Source: JANNBN01 sp031430595
GTDB taxonomy: Bacteria > Actinomycetota > Acidimicrobiia > Acidimicrobiales > JANYDT01
NCBI GenBank assembly: GCA_031430595.1
Contig: JANPBU010000033.1
Location: forward strand, 1-64,000
DNA: 64,000 nt
Direction: 5' to 3'
Shown here in pieces: positions 44,791-53,149 of the stretch (positions are counted from its first letter, which is position 1; each line of letters opens with the position of its first letter). The notes under the pieces are model-generated. The model had not been told where the DNA came from. It did not search any database and saw nothing but the letters and a program-made list of their open reading frames with translations. Both the position numbers and the translations under genes were made by a program.

Positions 44791-45236
44791 AATACACGCT
44801 CGACGGTGCGGGCCAACCACCGCGCGGCTCGTATTCAGACGATCAACTTGAGCTTGTACTTCGACAAATCTCGCTTTGGGAAACGAATCGCGACGATGTC
44901 GGTGCCTTCAATGATTGGCTCCCGGACGGAGTTCTCGTTGCGCCTCGCGGGGTACGAGTTGCCGTGCCTGACATCGCTTCAGCCATTGCCGGATGGCATG
45001 AATTGTTTATGGACTTACGAATAGAGGTGTCGTCGCTCTTCGCATCGATCGATGGCTGCTGGTTGGCTATCGAATGGACATGGAACATGACCCGGCGATC
45101 AGATGGGGCCCAAGACAGCACCCCTGATTCGATAATCGTTGAACTTCGTGAGGGCAAGATTGTCGAATGGCGTGAGTACTTCGACACATTCGGATCAGTT
45201 GAGTTCAGTGAAAGTCCAAGTGCAACGCTCGATTAG
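44787..45236 (+). CDS. SnoaL-like / NTF2-fold protein
   Basis: 149 residues. The NTF2-like cone fold is indicated by the helix QISLWETNRDDVGAFNDWLP, the strand series and the C-terminal GKIVEWREYFDT. Such proteins are small enzymes or ligand-binding proteins, for example polyketide cyclases or isomerases. ATG 44787 overlaps the stop of the MetV-MetF gene, so it is translated with it. It may handle the substrate of the pathway; no activity can be assigned. Confidence 0.8.
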   Translation: MKYTLDGAGQPPRGSYSDDQLELVLRQISLWETNRDDVGAFNDWLPDGVLVAPRGVRVAVPDIASAIAGWHELFMDLRIEVSSLFASIDGCWLAIEWTWNMTRRSDGAQDSTPDSIIVELREGKIVEWREYFDTFGSVEFSESPSATLD

Positions 45237-45666
45237 CCAAGGCCGGGAAGGTGACCCTTTCATAGGTGTGTTCGTATATGGGAGGTGTCTCGAAGCGACC
45301 TGTCTTGTGAACATCACACATCATCACGTAATGTCGTATGAGATAACCCCTTAGGGGAAATTCCGGGGACACTCAGCGATGTCCCAATGTTGGGAACAAT
45401 CCGCCCCTGTGAGCCTCAGACTGGCCTCGAAAATCCTGTTTGGCGAGCAATGTTGACGCAATCAATCAACGATTTCTCACACCAAAGATCGAACCTATTC
45501 AGTATCTAGACCACTACCGTCATGTAACTCGAAAACTGTGAGTCAGTCACACACTGTCACACTGAATGTGGTAGAACTCGGTTCATTAAACTCCCACGTT
45601 GATAGCCGTAAAACAAAAAATTTTAACCTCTTGATTCTTCAATAATGTGACAAAAAAGGATGAGAT
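45237..45666. other. 430-bp intergenic region with repeated TGTGAC boxes
   Basis: AT-rich, with no credible gene. It contains a short hairpin CCCCTTAGGGG (45347-45357) and, in its right half, a cluster of TGTGAC/GTCACA elements (described separately). The promoter of the XRE gene at 45697 should be here. No insertion sequence ends were seen. Confidence 0.5.
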
Positions 45667-45695
45667 GTGACTCATGGTATGTTACAAAGTGTGAC
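45537..45695. promoter_or_regulatory. TGTGAC operator cluster upstream of an XRE gene
   Basis: TGTGA with TCACA five bases later starts at 45537; GTCACA occurs at 45546 and 45556 (ten bases apart). Downstream, TGTGAC is found at 45646, 45666 and 45690, with TGTTAC at 45680. The 10- and 20-base spacings place several boxes on one DNA face. The last one ends one base before the proposed ATG at 45697. Likely self-regulation by the XRE protein. Confidence 0.5.
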
Positions 45696-45696
45696 C

Positions 45697-46131
45697 ATGA
45701 CCCCAAAACCGATCCGACCAAAACCTGCACGGCCCGCCAACGGGCCTGAATGGGAGCGTCTCGCAGAAGCGATGATCGCACGCCGCGAGGAACTCAATCT
45801 GAGCCAACGAGCATTCGTCCGGCGCGCCGATATATCGCTGTCCGGGTACTCGCCATTAGAGACCGTGAAACTCGGTTACACGCCGTCGTCGAAAACTCTC
45901 CGCCAAATATCTACCGCTATGGGATGGACGAAAGAATCATGCCAACTCATTCTTGACGGCAAACCCCCTATCCTCGCCGTGATCGCCGAACCGGAACCAA
46001 GCGAGACGATCGGAACAATTTCGCTCGATGCATTCGGCATCGACGTTGCAGTCCTCAAACAGAAAGACCCGGAGGCATATGTCATGCTCGTTCAAATGGC
46101 CCGTCGGCTCGCACTTGGACACCACCGGTGA
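45697..46131 (+). CDS. XRE-type DNA-binding protein
   Basis: 144 residues from ATG 45697 (GTG 45667 is in frame but lies among the operator boxes). A helix-turn-helix (about 20-75) is seen in REELNLSQRAFVRRADIS and SSKTLRQISTAMGWT; the last 70 residues contain an acidic segment and a helix. It is probably an autoregulated transcription factor. Stop overlaps the start of the zinc-ribbon membrane protein. Confidence 0.75.
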   Translation: MTPKPIRPKPARPANGPEWERLAEAMIARREELNLSQRAFVRRADISLSGYSPLETVKLGYTPSSKTLRQISTAMGWTKESCQLILDGKPPILAVIAEPEPSETIGTISLDAFGIDVAVLKQKDPEAYVMLVQMARRLALGHHR

Positions 46132-46352
46132 CGGCTCAGCTTTGCCCGTCGTGTGGTGTCGGCTACCTCGACCCGCAATCGCGGGATCTCACCCGAAAGG
46201 TCCGAGTGAAGTTCGGGTTCTTCTGGGTGATCTTGACGCTCGTCACCGTCGGGCTTGCCTGGTTGGTGTGGCTCGTACTACCCCGCAAGACGGAGGTTGT
46301 CTCCGTCGACCGGTACAACAAGTGCCGGAGTTGCGGGGTCGAGTCCCGGTAA
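46128..46352 (+). CDS. Small zinc-ribbon membrane protein
   Basis: 74 residues from GTG 46128, overlapping the XRE stop (GTGA). CPSCGVGYL at the N-terminus and CRSCGVESR at the C-terminus are likely to make one zinc ribbon, and the middle is a single membrane segment (about 30-51). Function not known. Coupled to the XRE regulator gene, so probably regulated with it. Confidence 0.6.
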   Translation: MTAQLCPSCGVGYLDPQSRDLTRKVRVKFGFFWVILTLVTVGLAWLVWLVLPRKTEVVSVDRYNKCRSCGVESR

Positions 46353-46479
46353 TCCCTCACCGTAGGTGCACATTGTCTTTTGCTGCACCAGGAACAATTC
46401 TGCAAGGTGACATTTAGGTGACTATCGGTGACGATACGATCCGGACAAGCCCGCAAAGCCTGTAAACACGGGGTTGTGA

Positions 46480-46827
<348 letters not shown>

Positions 46828-46886
46828 GGAATTGCAGCCGGACGCCGAGCCGCGGTCACCCAGCCAACTCACCATCACCCAAAAGC

Positions 46887-47258
46887 TTATCGGGCGCGCG
46901 AGGAGCCGTTCGAAACCATTCCTCCGAACGCCCCGATGCTTGCACCCAACAGTGCAGCAAACAAAACACCGAGAATTCGACCAGGGTCTTGGACCAAGCC
47001 GACCAGCGAAAGCGGAACCGCCGTCAGTACTCCGGCTGCTGCACCATTGGAAAGGGGGGCTGCGCGTTCAAGCAGCCCCGAGCGGAAGCCTCCAAGCAGA
47101 CACCCAAAGACCCCGAATACAGTCGCCACGATGGTGCGGGTTCCGCTTGTCCAATCGAACGCTGCGCCTCCGCCAACCGCTACGGCAACGCCGAACGCAG
47201 CACAAATCCAACCGGTGATCGCGCCGCCGAATGCCTTGCTCCAATTGATCGTCTTCAC
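46887..47258 (-). CDS. Small membrane protein (TIGR04086-like)
   Basis: 123 residues, four hydrophobic segments rich in Gly and Ala. GTG 47258 overlaps the end of the Nudix gene (GTGA), so both are in one operon. The repeated GVFGCLLGGFRSG and LGASIGAFGGMVS patterns resemble small actinobacterial membrane proteins of unknown role. No function can be assigned. Confidence 0.6.
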   Translation of the reverse strand: MKTINWSKAFGGAITGWICAAFGVAVAVGGGAAFDWTSGTRTIVATVFGVFGCLLGGFRSGLLERAAPLSNGAAAGVLTAVPLSLVGLVQDPGRILGVLFAALLGASIGAFGGMVSNGSSRAR

Positions 47259-47785
47259 GTGGGGTTAACTCCCTGTTCGGATGTCGGTGCGACTCGCCAA
47301 CGGTTTCCTTCCGCCACCACAAGACCCAAATTGGGGTCGAGCAGGTACCGAGTGAAGTCGTTGAGTTGGGGCATGTCGACTGGTGTACACCACCGAAAGC
47401 CTCGCAGTTCCCACGTCACAACATGAAGCCGAATTGCCGTTGCCCGGTCAAGTTGGGCAACCGCAACGTGTTCATCATGGTTTTTTCGATGGATGATCAG
47501 GGCCAATGGCGGTGAAGGTGCTTCAGGCGGAAACGCAATCTCTTCGGTAAGTTCGCGTCGGATTCCGGCGACCGGATCCTCAACAGGATTCAGGAAACCC
47601 CCGGCTAGATTCCACTGCTTTCTGTAACGGGCGTGAACGAACAGCATTCGGCCGGTGTGATCGATGAGGAGCGCGACCCCTCCTCGTGCGCGGGGTCCAC
47701 CCGTGGCTGCCCGGGCAACCGTCGTCAGTGCACCAAACACTTCGCGAGCGTGGCCACCGACAATCGCCGTTCGGTTTCCGATCAC
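47255..47785 (-). CDS. Nudix hydrolase
   Basis: 177 residues from GTG 47785, chosen because AGGA lies seven bases upstream and because the longer frame to 47869 would run through the Fur-type box. The Nudix box is GFLNPVEDPVAGIRRELTEE. It hydrolyses a nucleoside diphosphate linked to another group; the substrate is not evident. Divergent from the Fur/PerR gene and coupled to the small membrane protein downstream. Confidence 0.85.
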   Translation of the reverse strand: MIGNRTAIVGGHAREVFGALTTVARAATGGPRARGGVALLIDHTGRMLFVHARYRKQWNLAGGFLNPVEDPVAGIRRELTEEIAFPPEAPSPPLALIIHRKNHDEHVAVAQLDRATAIRLHVVTWELRGFRWCTPVDMPQLNDFTRYLLDPNLGLVVAEGNRWRVAPTSEQGVNPT

Positions 47786-47850
47786 TATTCCATCCTGCCA
47801 TCGCCGCTTCGTTTGAGCGACCAGAAATTTGGAGTGACCAGATAACAAGC

Positions 47851-47866
47851 ATTGTTTGTAAACAAT
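47851..47866. promoter_or_regulatory. Fur/PerR-type box
   Basis: ATTGTTT-GT-AAACAAT is a perfect inverted repeat with a two-base spacer, 23 bases upstream of the Fur-family gene and close to the divergent Nudix gene. Its composition suits a PerR or Fur operator and suggests self-regulation. Confidence 0.6.
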
Positions 47867-47889
47867 CATTTTCGTTTAGGCTGTGGACT

Positions 47890-48315
47890 ATGAAGAGCCC
47901 AGCCGAGTTGATCGAGCGTTTTCGTGAGGAGGGTCTCAAAGTCACGCCACAACGCGAACTGGTGTTTCGACTGATGCACGAGAACCAACTTCATCCGACC
48001 GCCGAGTCAGTCTTTGGTGCAGCCCGAGAAGTTATGCCGACGATTTCTCTAAAGACCGTATACGCAGTACTCAACGACCTGAAGTCTCTTGGCGAAATAC
48101 AGTCCATCGATGTTGGCTCTGGTGCGGCCAGATTCGACCCGAACGTCGGCGAACACCATCACGTTGTTTGCCGGTTATGTGGTGTCATTGGCGATGTGCT
48201 CGTCGATACACGTGACTTGGTGATGGCTCCATCAGATCACGAAGGGTTTGCCATCGACAATGTCGAAGTTACCTTTCGTGGTGTGTGCCGTAATTGTACG
48301 ACCAAACAGTTGTAA
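47890..48315 (+). CDS. Fur-family regulator, PerR-like
   Basis: 141 residues from ATG 47890. Winged helix with KVTPQRELVFRLM, PTAESVFGAAREVMP and SLKTVYAVLNDLKSLGEI; the metal part has GEHHHVVCRLCG and a C-terminal CRNC, the structural zinc pairs. The rubrerythrin, Fe-S oxidoreductase and DUF3501 genes that follow are typical of a PerR-type peroxide-sensing unit. Confidence 0.88.
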   Translation: MKSPAELIERFREEGLKVTPQRELVFRLMHENQLHPTAESVFGAAREVMPTISLKTVYAVLNDLKSLGEIQSIDVGSGAARFDPNVGEHHHVVCRLCGVIGDVLVDTRDLVMAPSDHEGFAIDNVEVTFRGVCRNCTTKQL

Positions 48316-48368
48316 GTAAACATAGTAAGTCTTTTTCGCAATACACCCCAAATAATCAAGGAGAAACC

Positions 48369-48788
48369 ATGTCCCTCAAGGGCACAAAAACCGAAGACAA
48401 TTTGAAGCACGCCTTTGCCGGTGAAAGCCAAGCAAATCGCCGCTACCTCTACTTTGCACAAAAGGCTGACATCGAAGGCCTTCCTGACGCAGCTGGCCTG
48501 TTCAAAAATGTTGCAGACGGCGAAACTGGGCATGCCCACGGCCACCTCGAATACTTGGCCACCATGGGCTCGGGTGACCCAGCAACAGGTATGGCAATCG
48601 GAGCGACTGAAGACAACTTCAAGTCAGCCATCGAAGGCGAAACGTACGAGTACACCGAAATGTATCCGGGCTTCGCAAAGTCAGCACGTGATGAAGGCTT
48701 CAACGAAATTGCAGATTGGTTCGAGACACTTGCTCGGGCTGAAAAGTCACACGCTGGTCGATTTCAACAGGGCCTTGACGCCCTCTAG
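48369..48788 (+). CDS. Rubrerythrin (without rubredoxin domain)
   Basis: 139 residues from ATG 48369, with AAGGAG upstream. The four-helix di-iron protein has the repeated ExxH motifs ETGH (within DGETGHAHGH) and EKSH (within RAEKSHAGRF), and AFAGESQANRRYLYFA near the start. The C-terminal rubredoxin domain is absent, as in the short actinobacterial form. It reduces hydrogen peroxide, probably with electrons from the Fe-S protein downstream. Confidence 0.92.
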   Translation: MSLKGTKTEDNLKHAFAGESQANRRYLYFAQKADIEGLPDAAGLFKNVADGETGHAHGHLEYLATMGSGDPATGMAIGATEDNFKSAIEGETYEYTEMYPGFAKSARDEGFNEIADWFETLARAEKSHAGRFQQGLDAL

Positions 48789-48893
48789 GTCGTTGTAACA
48801 ACAGACGTAGTACCAGTCGGGGGTAGAGAGTTTTTCTGCTCCCGATCGTAATTTCTCAGTTCACCCACTTCCTTAGATTTACTTGGTGTTTTT

Positions 48894-50207
48894 GTGACGA
48901 CCACATATGATCCGACCCACCCTCAATACTTCGAGGAAGCCGACCTTCGAGGCGAAATGAATCGGGTGTACGACCTCTGCCATGGGTGTCGCGTCTGCGT
49001 CAATCTGTGTACATCGTTTCCAACCTTGTTTCGATCGATCGATCAGCACGATTCGCAAGAGTCGCATTTAATGACTGTGGCTGAGCAAGACCAGGTCGTT
49101 GATGAGTGTTTCCATTGCAAAAAGTGTGGTGACGTTTCGTGCCCGTATACGCCGGGCCAAGACCACGAGTGGCAGCTTGATTTTCCCGGTTTGATGCTTC
49201 GAGCAACAGCAATCAAGAAGCGCAAGGATCCGAAAAAGAAACTGGTTGACCAGGTTCTCGGGCGAACCGATCTACTGGGCAAAGTAGCCACGTTCGCCGC
49301 TCCAATGGCGAATTTTACGACCCAAACACCCGGCTCGCTACCCCGCAAGGTTATAGAAAAGACCTTGGGAATCGCTTCCATGCGGGTGCTGCCGCCTTAC
49401 TCGCGGCAACGGTTCTCGACTTGGTTCAAAAAGCGGGCCAAGCCAATCCTGAATAATCCACAAGCCAAGGTAGCGATTTTTCCGACTTGCGTCATTGAAT
49501 ACCAAAACGCAGCAATCGGACACGATCTCGTGAAAGTCTACGAACACAACAATGTGTCGTGTTCGCTGCCGGCTGGTGTCAGATGCTGCGGTGCGCCCTG
49601 GTTGCATTCTGGTGATGTTGATCAGTTTCGACAGCAGGCATCAAAAAACGTTGGTGCTCTGGCCGACGCAATTCGATCAGGTCTTGACATAGTTGTACCG
49701 CAACCAACCTGCAGTTTTGTGCTGAAGAAAGACTATCCGCTGTACCTCAAGGGTACGAGCTACGAAGCCGACGCGAAGCTAGTTGGTCTGCATACATACG
49801 ACTCGTCGGAGTACCTGTGGAAGCTACACAAAGCGCCAGACAGGTCAATCAAAACAGAGTTCCCCGGGTTCGTTCCTGCAACAGTGTCGTATCACGTGTC
49901 GTGTCATCTTCAAGCGCAACGAAGCGGGCTGAAAAGCCGTGATCTTATTAAGCTGACTGGATCAAAGATCACCCTGGTCAACCGTTGCTCTGGCATCGAC
50001 GGAACCTGGGGTTATCGGGCTGCCAATTACGACATTGCGAAGAAAATAGCGAAACCGTTAGGTGAAGCACTGAAGGCAGCTGCCTCTGAGGTCATCACCG
50101 GTGATTGCAACCTGGCCAACGGAGCCATTCAAGAAGAAACCGGTATCACGGCGGTTCATCCGTTACAGGTCATGGCTCGCGCCTATGGCCTCTCTGAGGA
50201 GCGGTAG
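48894..50207 (+). CDS. Fe-S oxidoreductase with CCG domains (GlpC/HdrD-like)
   Basis: 437 residues. The N-terminal part has two 4Fe-4S ferredoxin-type motifs: CHGCRVCVNLC and CFHCKKCGDVSCP; the C-terminal half has two CCG-type segments, GVRCCGAPWL and later SCHLQAQRSG with CSGIDGTWG and GDCNLANGAI. Such proteins pass electrons between quinones or flavoproteins and thiols. It lies between rubrerythrin and DUF3501, a set seen in many genomes. GTG 48894, weak RBS. Confidence 0.85.
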   Translation: MTTTYDPTHPQYFEEADLRGEMNRVYDLCHGCRVCVNLCTSFPTLFRSIDQHDSQESHLMTVAEQDQVVDECFHCKKCGDVSCPYTPGQDHEWQLDFPGLMLRATAIKKRKDPKKKLVDQVLGRTDLLGKVATFAAPMANFTTQTPGSLPRKVIEKTLGIASMRVLPPYSRQRFSTWFKKRAKPILNNPQAKVAIFPTCVIEYQNAAIGHDLVKVYEHNNVSCSLPAGVRCCGAPWLHSGDVDQFRQQASKNVGALADAIRSGLDIVVPQPTCSFVLKKDYPLYLKGTSYEADAKLVGLHTYDSSEYLWKLHKAPDRSIKTEFPGFVPATVSYHVSCHLQAQRSGLKSRDLIKLTGSKITLVNRCSGIDGTWGYRAANYDIAKKIAKPLGEALKAAASEVITGDCNLANGAIQEETGITAVHPLQVMARAYGLSEER

Positions 50208-50209
50208 AC

Positions 50210-50818
50210 ATGAGTAAGCAAAGCAAACTTACCCTCGCCGATGTGCTTGATACACGTGCATACGAACGCGAACGCGACAGTATTCGAAGCTCAGTGATGG
50301 ATTTGAGGGTGGTGCGGCGAATACACCTCGGAACGGTCATCAGCCTCGTATTCGAAAACCGCGAAACAATGTTGTACCAAGTTCAAGAAATGGCCCGGGC
50401 CGAGAAGATGGTGACCGACGCCCAGGTTCAGCATGAACTCGACACGTATAACGAACTCATTCCAGACCCAGGGTTTTTGTCGGCGACTTTGTTCATCGAA
50501 TGTACGACTGACGAGGAAATGAAACTTTGGTTCCCGCAACTTGTTGGCATTGAGCGATCAATCGAAATCAGGCTGGGTAACGACGATGACCCCGGCCAAA
50601 TCGTGGTGAAGTCGATCCCCGAAGCTGCGCACGATGCCCAACTCACCCGTGAAGGAACCACCTCGGCGGTGCATTACCTTCGCTTCGACGTTGGTAACGC
50701 GAACGCCGAACGATTCTTGACGGGGCCGACGGATATTGTGTGTACGCATCCTTCGTACCTCGAGCGGATGGACCTGACCGATGCAAATCGGCAATCGTTG
50801 GCCGGTGACCTGTTGTAA
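50210..50818 (+). CDS. DUF3501 family protein
   Basis: 202 residues. Starts three bases after the Fe-S oxidoreductase stop. Signature features are the N-terminal LADVLDTRAYERERDSIR, RRIHLGTVISLVFENRETML and the C-terminal HYLRFDVGNANAERF. DUF3501 genes regularly follow rubrerythrin and the GlpC-like Fe-S protein; the biochemical role is unknown, possibly as an accessory to the electron transfer. Confidence 0.85.
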   Translation: MSKQSKLTLADVLDTRAYERERDSIRSSVMDLRVVRRIHLGTVISLVFENRETMLYQVQEMARAEKMVTDAQVQHELDTYNELIPDPGFLSATLFIECTTDEEMKLWFPQLVGIERSIEIRLGNDDDPGQIVVKSIPEAAHDAQLTREGTTSAVHYLRFDVGNANAERFLTGPTDIVCTHPSYLERMDLTDANRQSLAGDLL

Positions 50819-50868
50819 CCCCGACCTGTTGTAACCCGACTTGTTGTAACTCACAATTGTTGTACCTG
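50807..50868. repeat. Four short tandem repeats at the 3' end of the DUF3501 gene
   Basis: GACCTGTTGTAACCCC (50807), GACCTGTTGTAACCC (50823), GACTTGTTGTAACTCA (50838) and CAATTGTTGTACCT (50854) follow each other with a period of 15-16 bases. The first overlaps the stop codon of DUF3501, so the stop sequence itself is repeated. No function is evident. Confidence 0.7.
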
Positions 50869-50958
50869 AGGTGCCTTGGTTTTGGTTGGCACCAACGACA
50901 AAGCGTAAGGTCGGAAAACAAGGGATACCACCGGGTAGCCAGGTTCACGGAGCCAACT

Positions 50959-51405
50959 ATGTCGACGTCAGTTGTTTCAGGCCCACTCGTTAGCGGTTTT
51001 GATCATGTATCGACCGCATCTCGGGATGTAGATCGTCTCACCGCCTTCTATAGGGACATATTCGGTATTGAGCCACTGCCAGGGTTTCCGATGGTTACGC
51101 CAGATGGGCGAAAAATAGTGCTTATCCCACTCACGAGCGGAACAACGCTGCAAGCGACCGAAGTTGCGCTGCCAGAGGCACCCGAGGTCATGTCACCTCC
51201 CGCTGCGGTGTTCTACGGCACTGCCCGATTTGATCACGCGTCATTTAGAGCCACAAACACAGCGGCGTTTGACGAGGTTCGAAGCAGATTGATGGGTGGT
51301 GGGCATTCATCTGGTGAAATTCGGTCGTTCGGAACCCAGCGTTTCTTTGCGTTTACCGACCCCGATGGGTACATTGCGGAGGTTGTCGTAAACGCCGAAG
51401 GGTGA
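50959..51405 (+). CDS. VOC (glyoxalase-like) family protein
   Basis: 148 residues from ATG 50959, with GGAG eight bases before. The two beta-alpha-beta-beta-beta halves are seen: FDHVSTASRDVDRLTAFYRDIFG and RFFAFTDPDGYIAEVVVN. Metal-binding residues are likely His and Glu in FDHVS and AEVVV. Such proteins include lyases, dioxygenases and resistance proteins, and the substrate is not evident. Confidence 0.85.
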   Translation: MSTSVVSGPLVSGFDHVSTASRDVDRLTAFYRDIFGIEPLPGFPMVTPDGRKIVLIPLTSGTTLQATEVALPEAPEVMSPPAAVFYGTARFDHASFRATNTAAFDEVRSRLMGGGHSSGEIRSFGTQRFFAFTDPDGYIAEVVVNAEG

Positions 51406-51570
51406 GTTAACTGCACCATAATTTCCGGAAATGTGACTTTGGTAACACCAATCGGACTGGACACCCTAAAAGAACAAGCGCGATACTGGGTGCCCCCCAA
51501 TCGAGATATTCGCACCTGTCCTTGAGTAGTAGTAGCGAGGCGCGAGATCTCTCCACGAACATTTACTCGA

Positions 51571-51819
51571 ATGGAAACGCGCACGATGAAAAGCCAAAGC
51601 TGGCGTTCACAGGCCCTCTGCAAGGGCATTGACCCTGAAGTCTTTTACCCTGTCTCAGACGAAGAGGGCGATGAAGCCAAATCGATCTGCAGTTCGTGCA
51701 ACGTTCGCTTGATGTGTCTTGAATATGCCCTCGCTGCACGTGAGCGAGACGGAATCTGGGGCGGCGCTACCGAGCGTGAACGCCGTCGTATCTTGCGTCA
51801 ACGTCGTCGCTCTGCCTGA
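51571..51819 (+). CDS. WhiB-family transcriptional regulator
   Basis: 82 residues. The four Cys that bind a 4Fe-4S cluster are Cys17, Cys40, Cys43 and Cys49 (CSSCNVRLMC), followed by the GIWGG turn (61-65) and a basic tail RERRRILRQRRR. Wbl proteins are restricted to actinobacteria and their phages, and usually act with the primary sigma factor. Start ATG 51571, or ATG 51586. Confidence 0.93.
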   Translation: METRTMKSQSWRSQALCKGIDPEVFYPVSDEEGDEAKSICSSCNVRLMCLEYALAARERDGIWGGATERERRRILRQRRRSA

Positions 51820-51829
51820 CGGGATCTCC

Positions 51830-51869
51830 AACAACAACAGCTAGAGGCTGAACAACAACAGCTAGAGGC
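51830..51869. repeat. Direct repeat after whiB
   Basis: AACAACAACAGCTAGAGGC occurs at 51830-51848 and again at 51851-51869, a period of 21 bases. It lies between whiB and the convergent membrane protein gene. No hairpin or coding role is visible. Confidence 0.8.
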
Positions 51870-51910
51870 GCAATCGTCTTCGGTGCAACTGTAAGCTGCG
51901 CTCACGTGGC

Positions 51911-52531
51911 CTAGTCGTCGACATCAATGATGTTGTGAAAGTCGGGTCGCGAAGCTCGTTGCGGCTGGGGTCGCAGTATTGGCTGCTTGGCCTCGGCCAA
52001 CAATGCAGCGACACCTTCGAGGCGTTCATCGAGTGTTGCCATGTCGGGCTGCACATCCAAACTCTGCGAACCGAGAACGGTCTGACGCCAGGCTGTCGTC
52101 GCCGAAGCGACCAGAGTTGCTCGCTGTTCTAATCGGTAGAGTTCGCCCCAGGCTGCAGCCATCGCAGTTTTACGAGAAGCCAACGGAACGCGGGCTGCAG
52201 AAAGTAGTATTTGCTCCAGTTCGTGTGCCCGTTGATGGAGTTCATCGAGCGCATCGACGAGTCGTGCCGGATCTGCGGTATTTGGTAGACCCCGGTTTAA
52301 GGACGCAACTTCAAACCTCGCTTGGGCCGTGGCTGCGCGAAGTCGCCGGTGGGCCCTCGCTGGGGCACGGGGGCTAGCCAGCCAATGAGACGGAACCGCT
52401 GATTTGCGTTTCGGGTGAATTCGGAGGCGTCGACGAAGGGCTAATCGCAACACCGTGAGTGCGGCGATCGCCGAAGCGGCGATGATGACGGTGATAGCCA
52501 GAAGAATCCAAAGGATTGCCTTAAGGTCCAT
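51911..52531 (-). CDS. Membrane-anchored protein with coiled-coil part, unknown
   Basis: 206 residues. One N-terminal membrane segment (about 7-32) is followed by a basic stretch (RRRLRIHPKRK) and a long helical domain with heptad-like spacing (RLVDALDELHQRAHELEQIL, AWGELYRLEQRAT). Ends IIDVDD. I know no family. It lies alone between whiB and the HNH-like gene. Confidence 0.6.
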   Translation of the reverse strand: MDLKAILWILLAITVIIAASAIAALTVLRLALRRRLRIHPKRKSAVPSHWLASPRAPARAHRRLRAATAQARFEVASLNRGLPNTADPARLVDALDELHQRAHELEQILLSAARVPLASRKTAMAAAWGELYRLEQRATLVASATTAWRQTVLGSQSLDVQPDMATLDERLEGVAALLAEAKQPILRPQPQRASRPDFHNIIDVDD

Positions 52532-52606
52532 GAGACAAACCTATCGAGTACCGGTGTCTACGAGACGCGTTTGGCCTGTTCGGTTCGCCTGCCGGCACTC
52601 GTTTCG

Positions 52607-53077
52607 TTAGGCCCAGTGGGGACGCGGAGCCATTAGACTGAGCAAAAATTGCCCACCACCTTCTTCGATTTTGGTGGTGAACGAAATGTCGGGAACCAGA
52701 CGTGTGAGGCGATCTTCGAGCCAGAAGGCGGCCGCCTTTGCATCGGCTCGTGTGGCGCATCGAGCCACCATCTCTCGACCACCTTTGGCCATGAGTCGTT
52801 CAGCTGACTGAATGATCGGTGCGGGGTCAAACAAAATCATTTCAATCGGCCACGCCACCACCGGAGATTTGGCACCCTTCATGGTGTTGCATCCGCGATG
52901 GGCAAGTCGCTCGGGCACTATGACGTTTCGCTTTTTCGACACCGGTTTCGCGAGGGCTTCGCAACGATCGATACTCGGACCGAGATCGTCGTTGACCGAC
53001 ATTGATGGATCAACCGACTGATCGCATAGCCAACACCGCCAATCGCATTGTTCTCCAATGTCATCAAGGGTGCCCAT
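52607..53077 (-). CDS. HNH-like zinc protein of unknown role
   Basis: 156 residues from ATG 53077, where the frame shows MGTLDDIGEQCDWRCWLCDQ; a longer frame to 53122 exists. Cys pairs CRWCLCDQ-type (two Cys in WRCWLCD, and CEALAK region) plus AHRGCN suggest a small zinc finger or degenerate HNH fold in the N-terminal half. The C-terminal half, with ARCATRADAKAAAFWLEDR, is helical. No activity can be stated. Confidence 0.55.
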   Translation of the reverse strand: MGTLDDIGEQCDWRCWLCDQSVDPSMSVNDDLGPSIDRCEALAKPVSKKRNVIVPERLAHRGCNTMKGAKSPVVAWPIEMILFDPAPIIQSAERLMAKGGREMVARCATRADAKAAAFWLEDRLTRLVPDISFTTKIEEGGGQFLLSLMAPRPHWA

Positions 53078-53149
53078 ATTGATTAACTCTGCCACAACCT
53101 GACAGCCCTGGGTTCGACACACTGGGGGTTCGACACACTCGCCTTCGAC

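Noticed and set aside
45347..45357. CCCCTTAGGGG hairpin as a terminator
   Set aside because: Four-pair stem without U-run, and too far from the SnoaL gene stop to be convincing.
51421..51432. ATTTCCGGAAAT palindrome upstream of whiB
   Set aside because: Perfect but short, single copy and about 140 bases away from the start; no link to a regulator.
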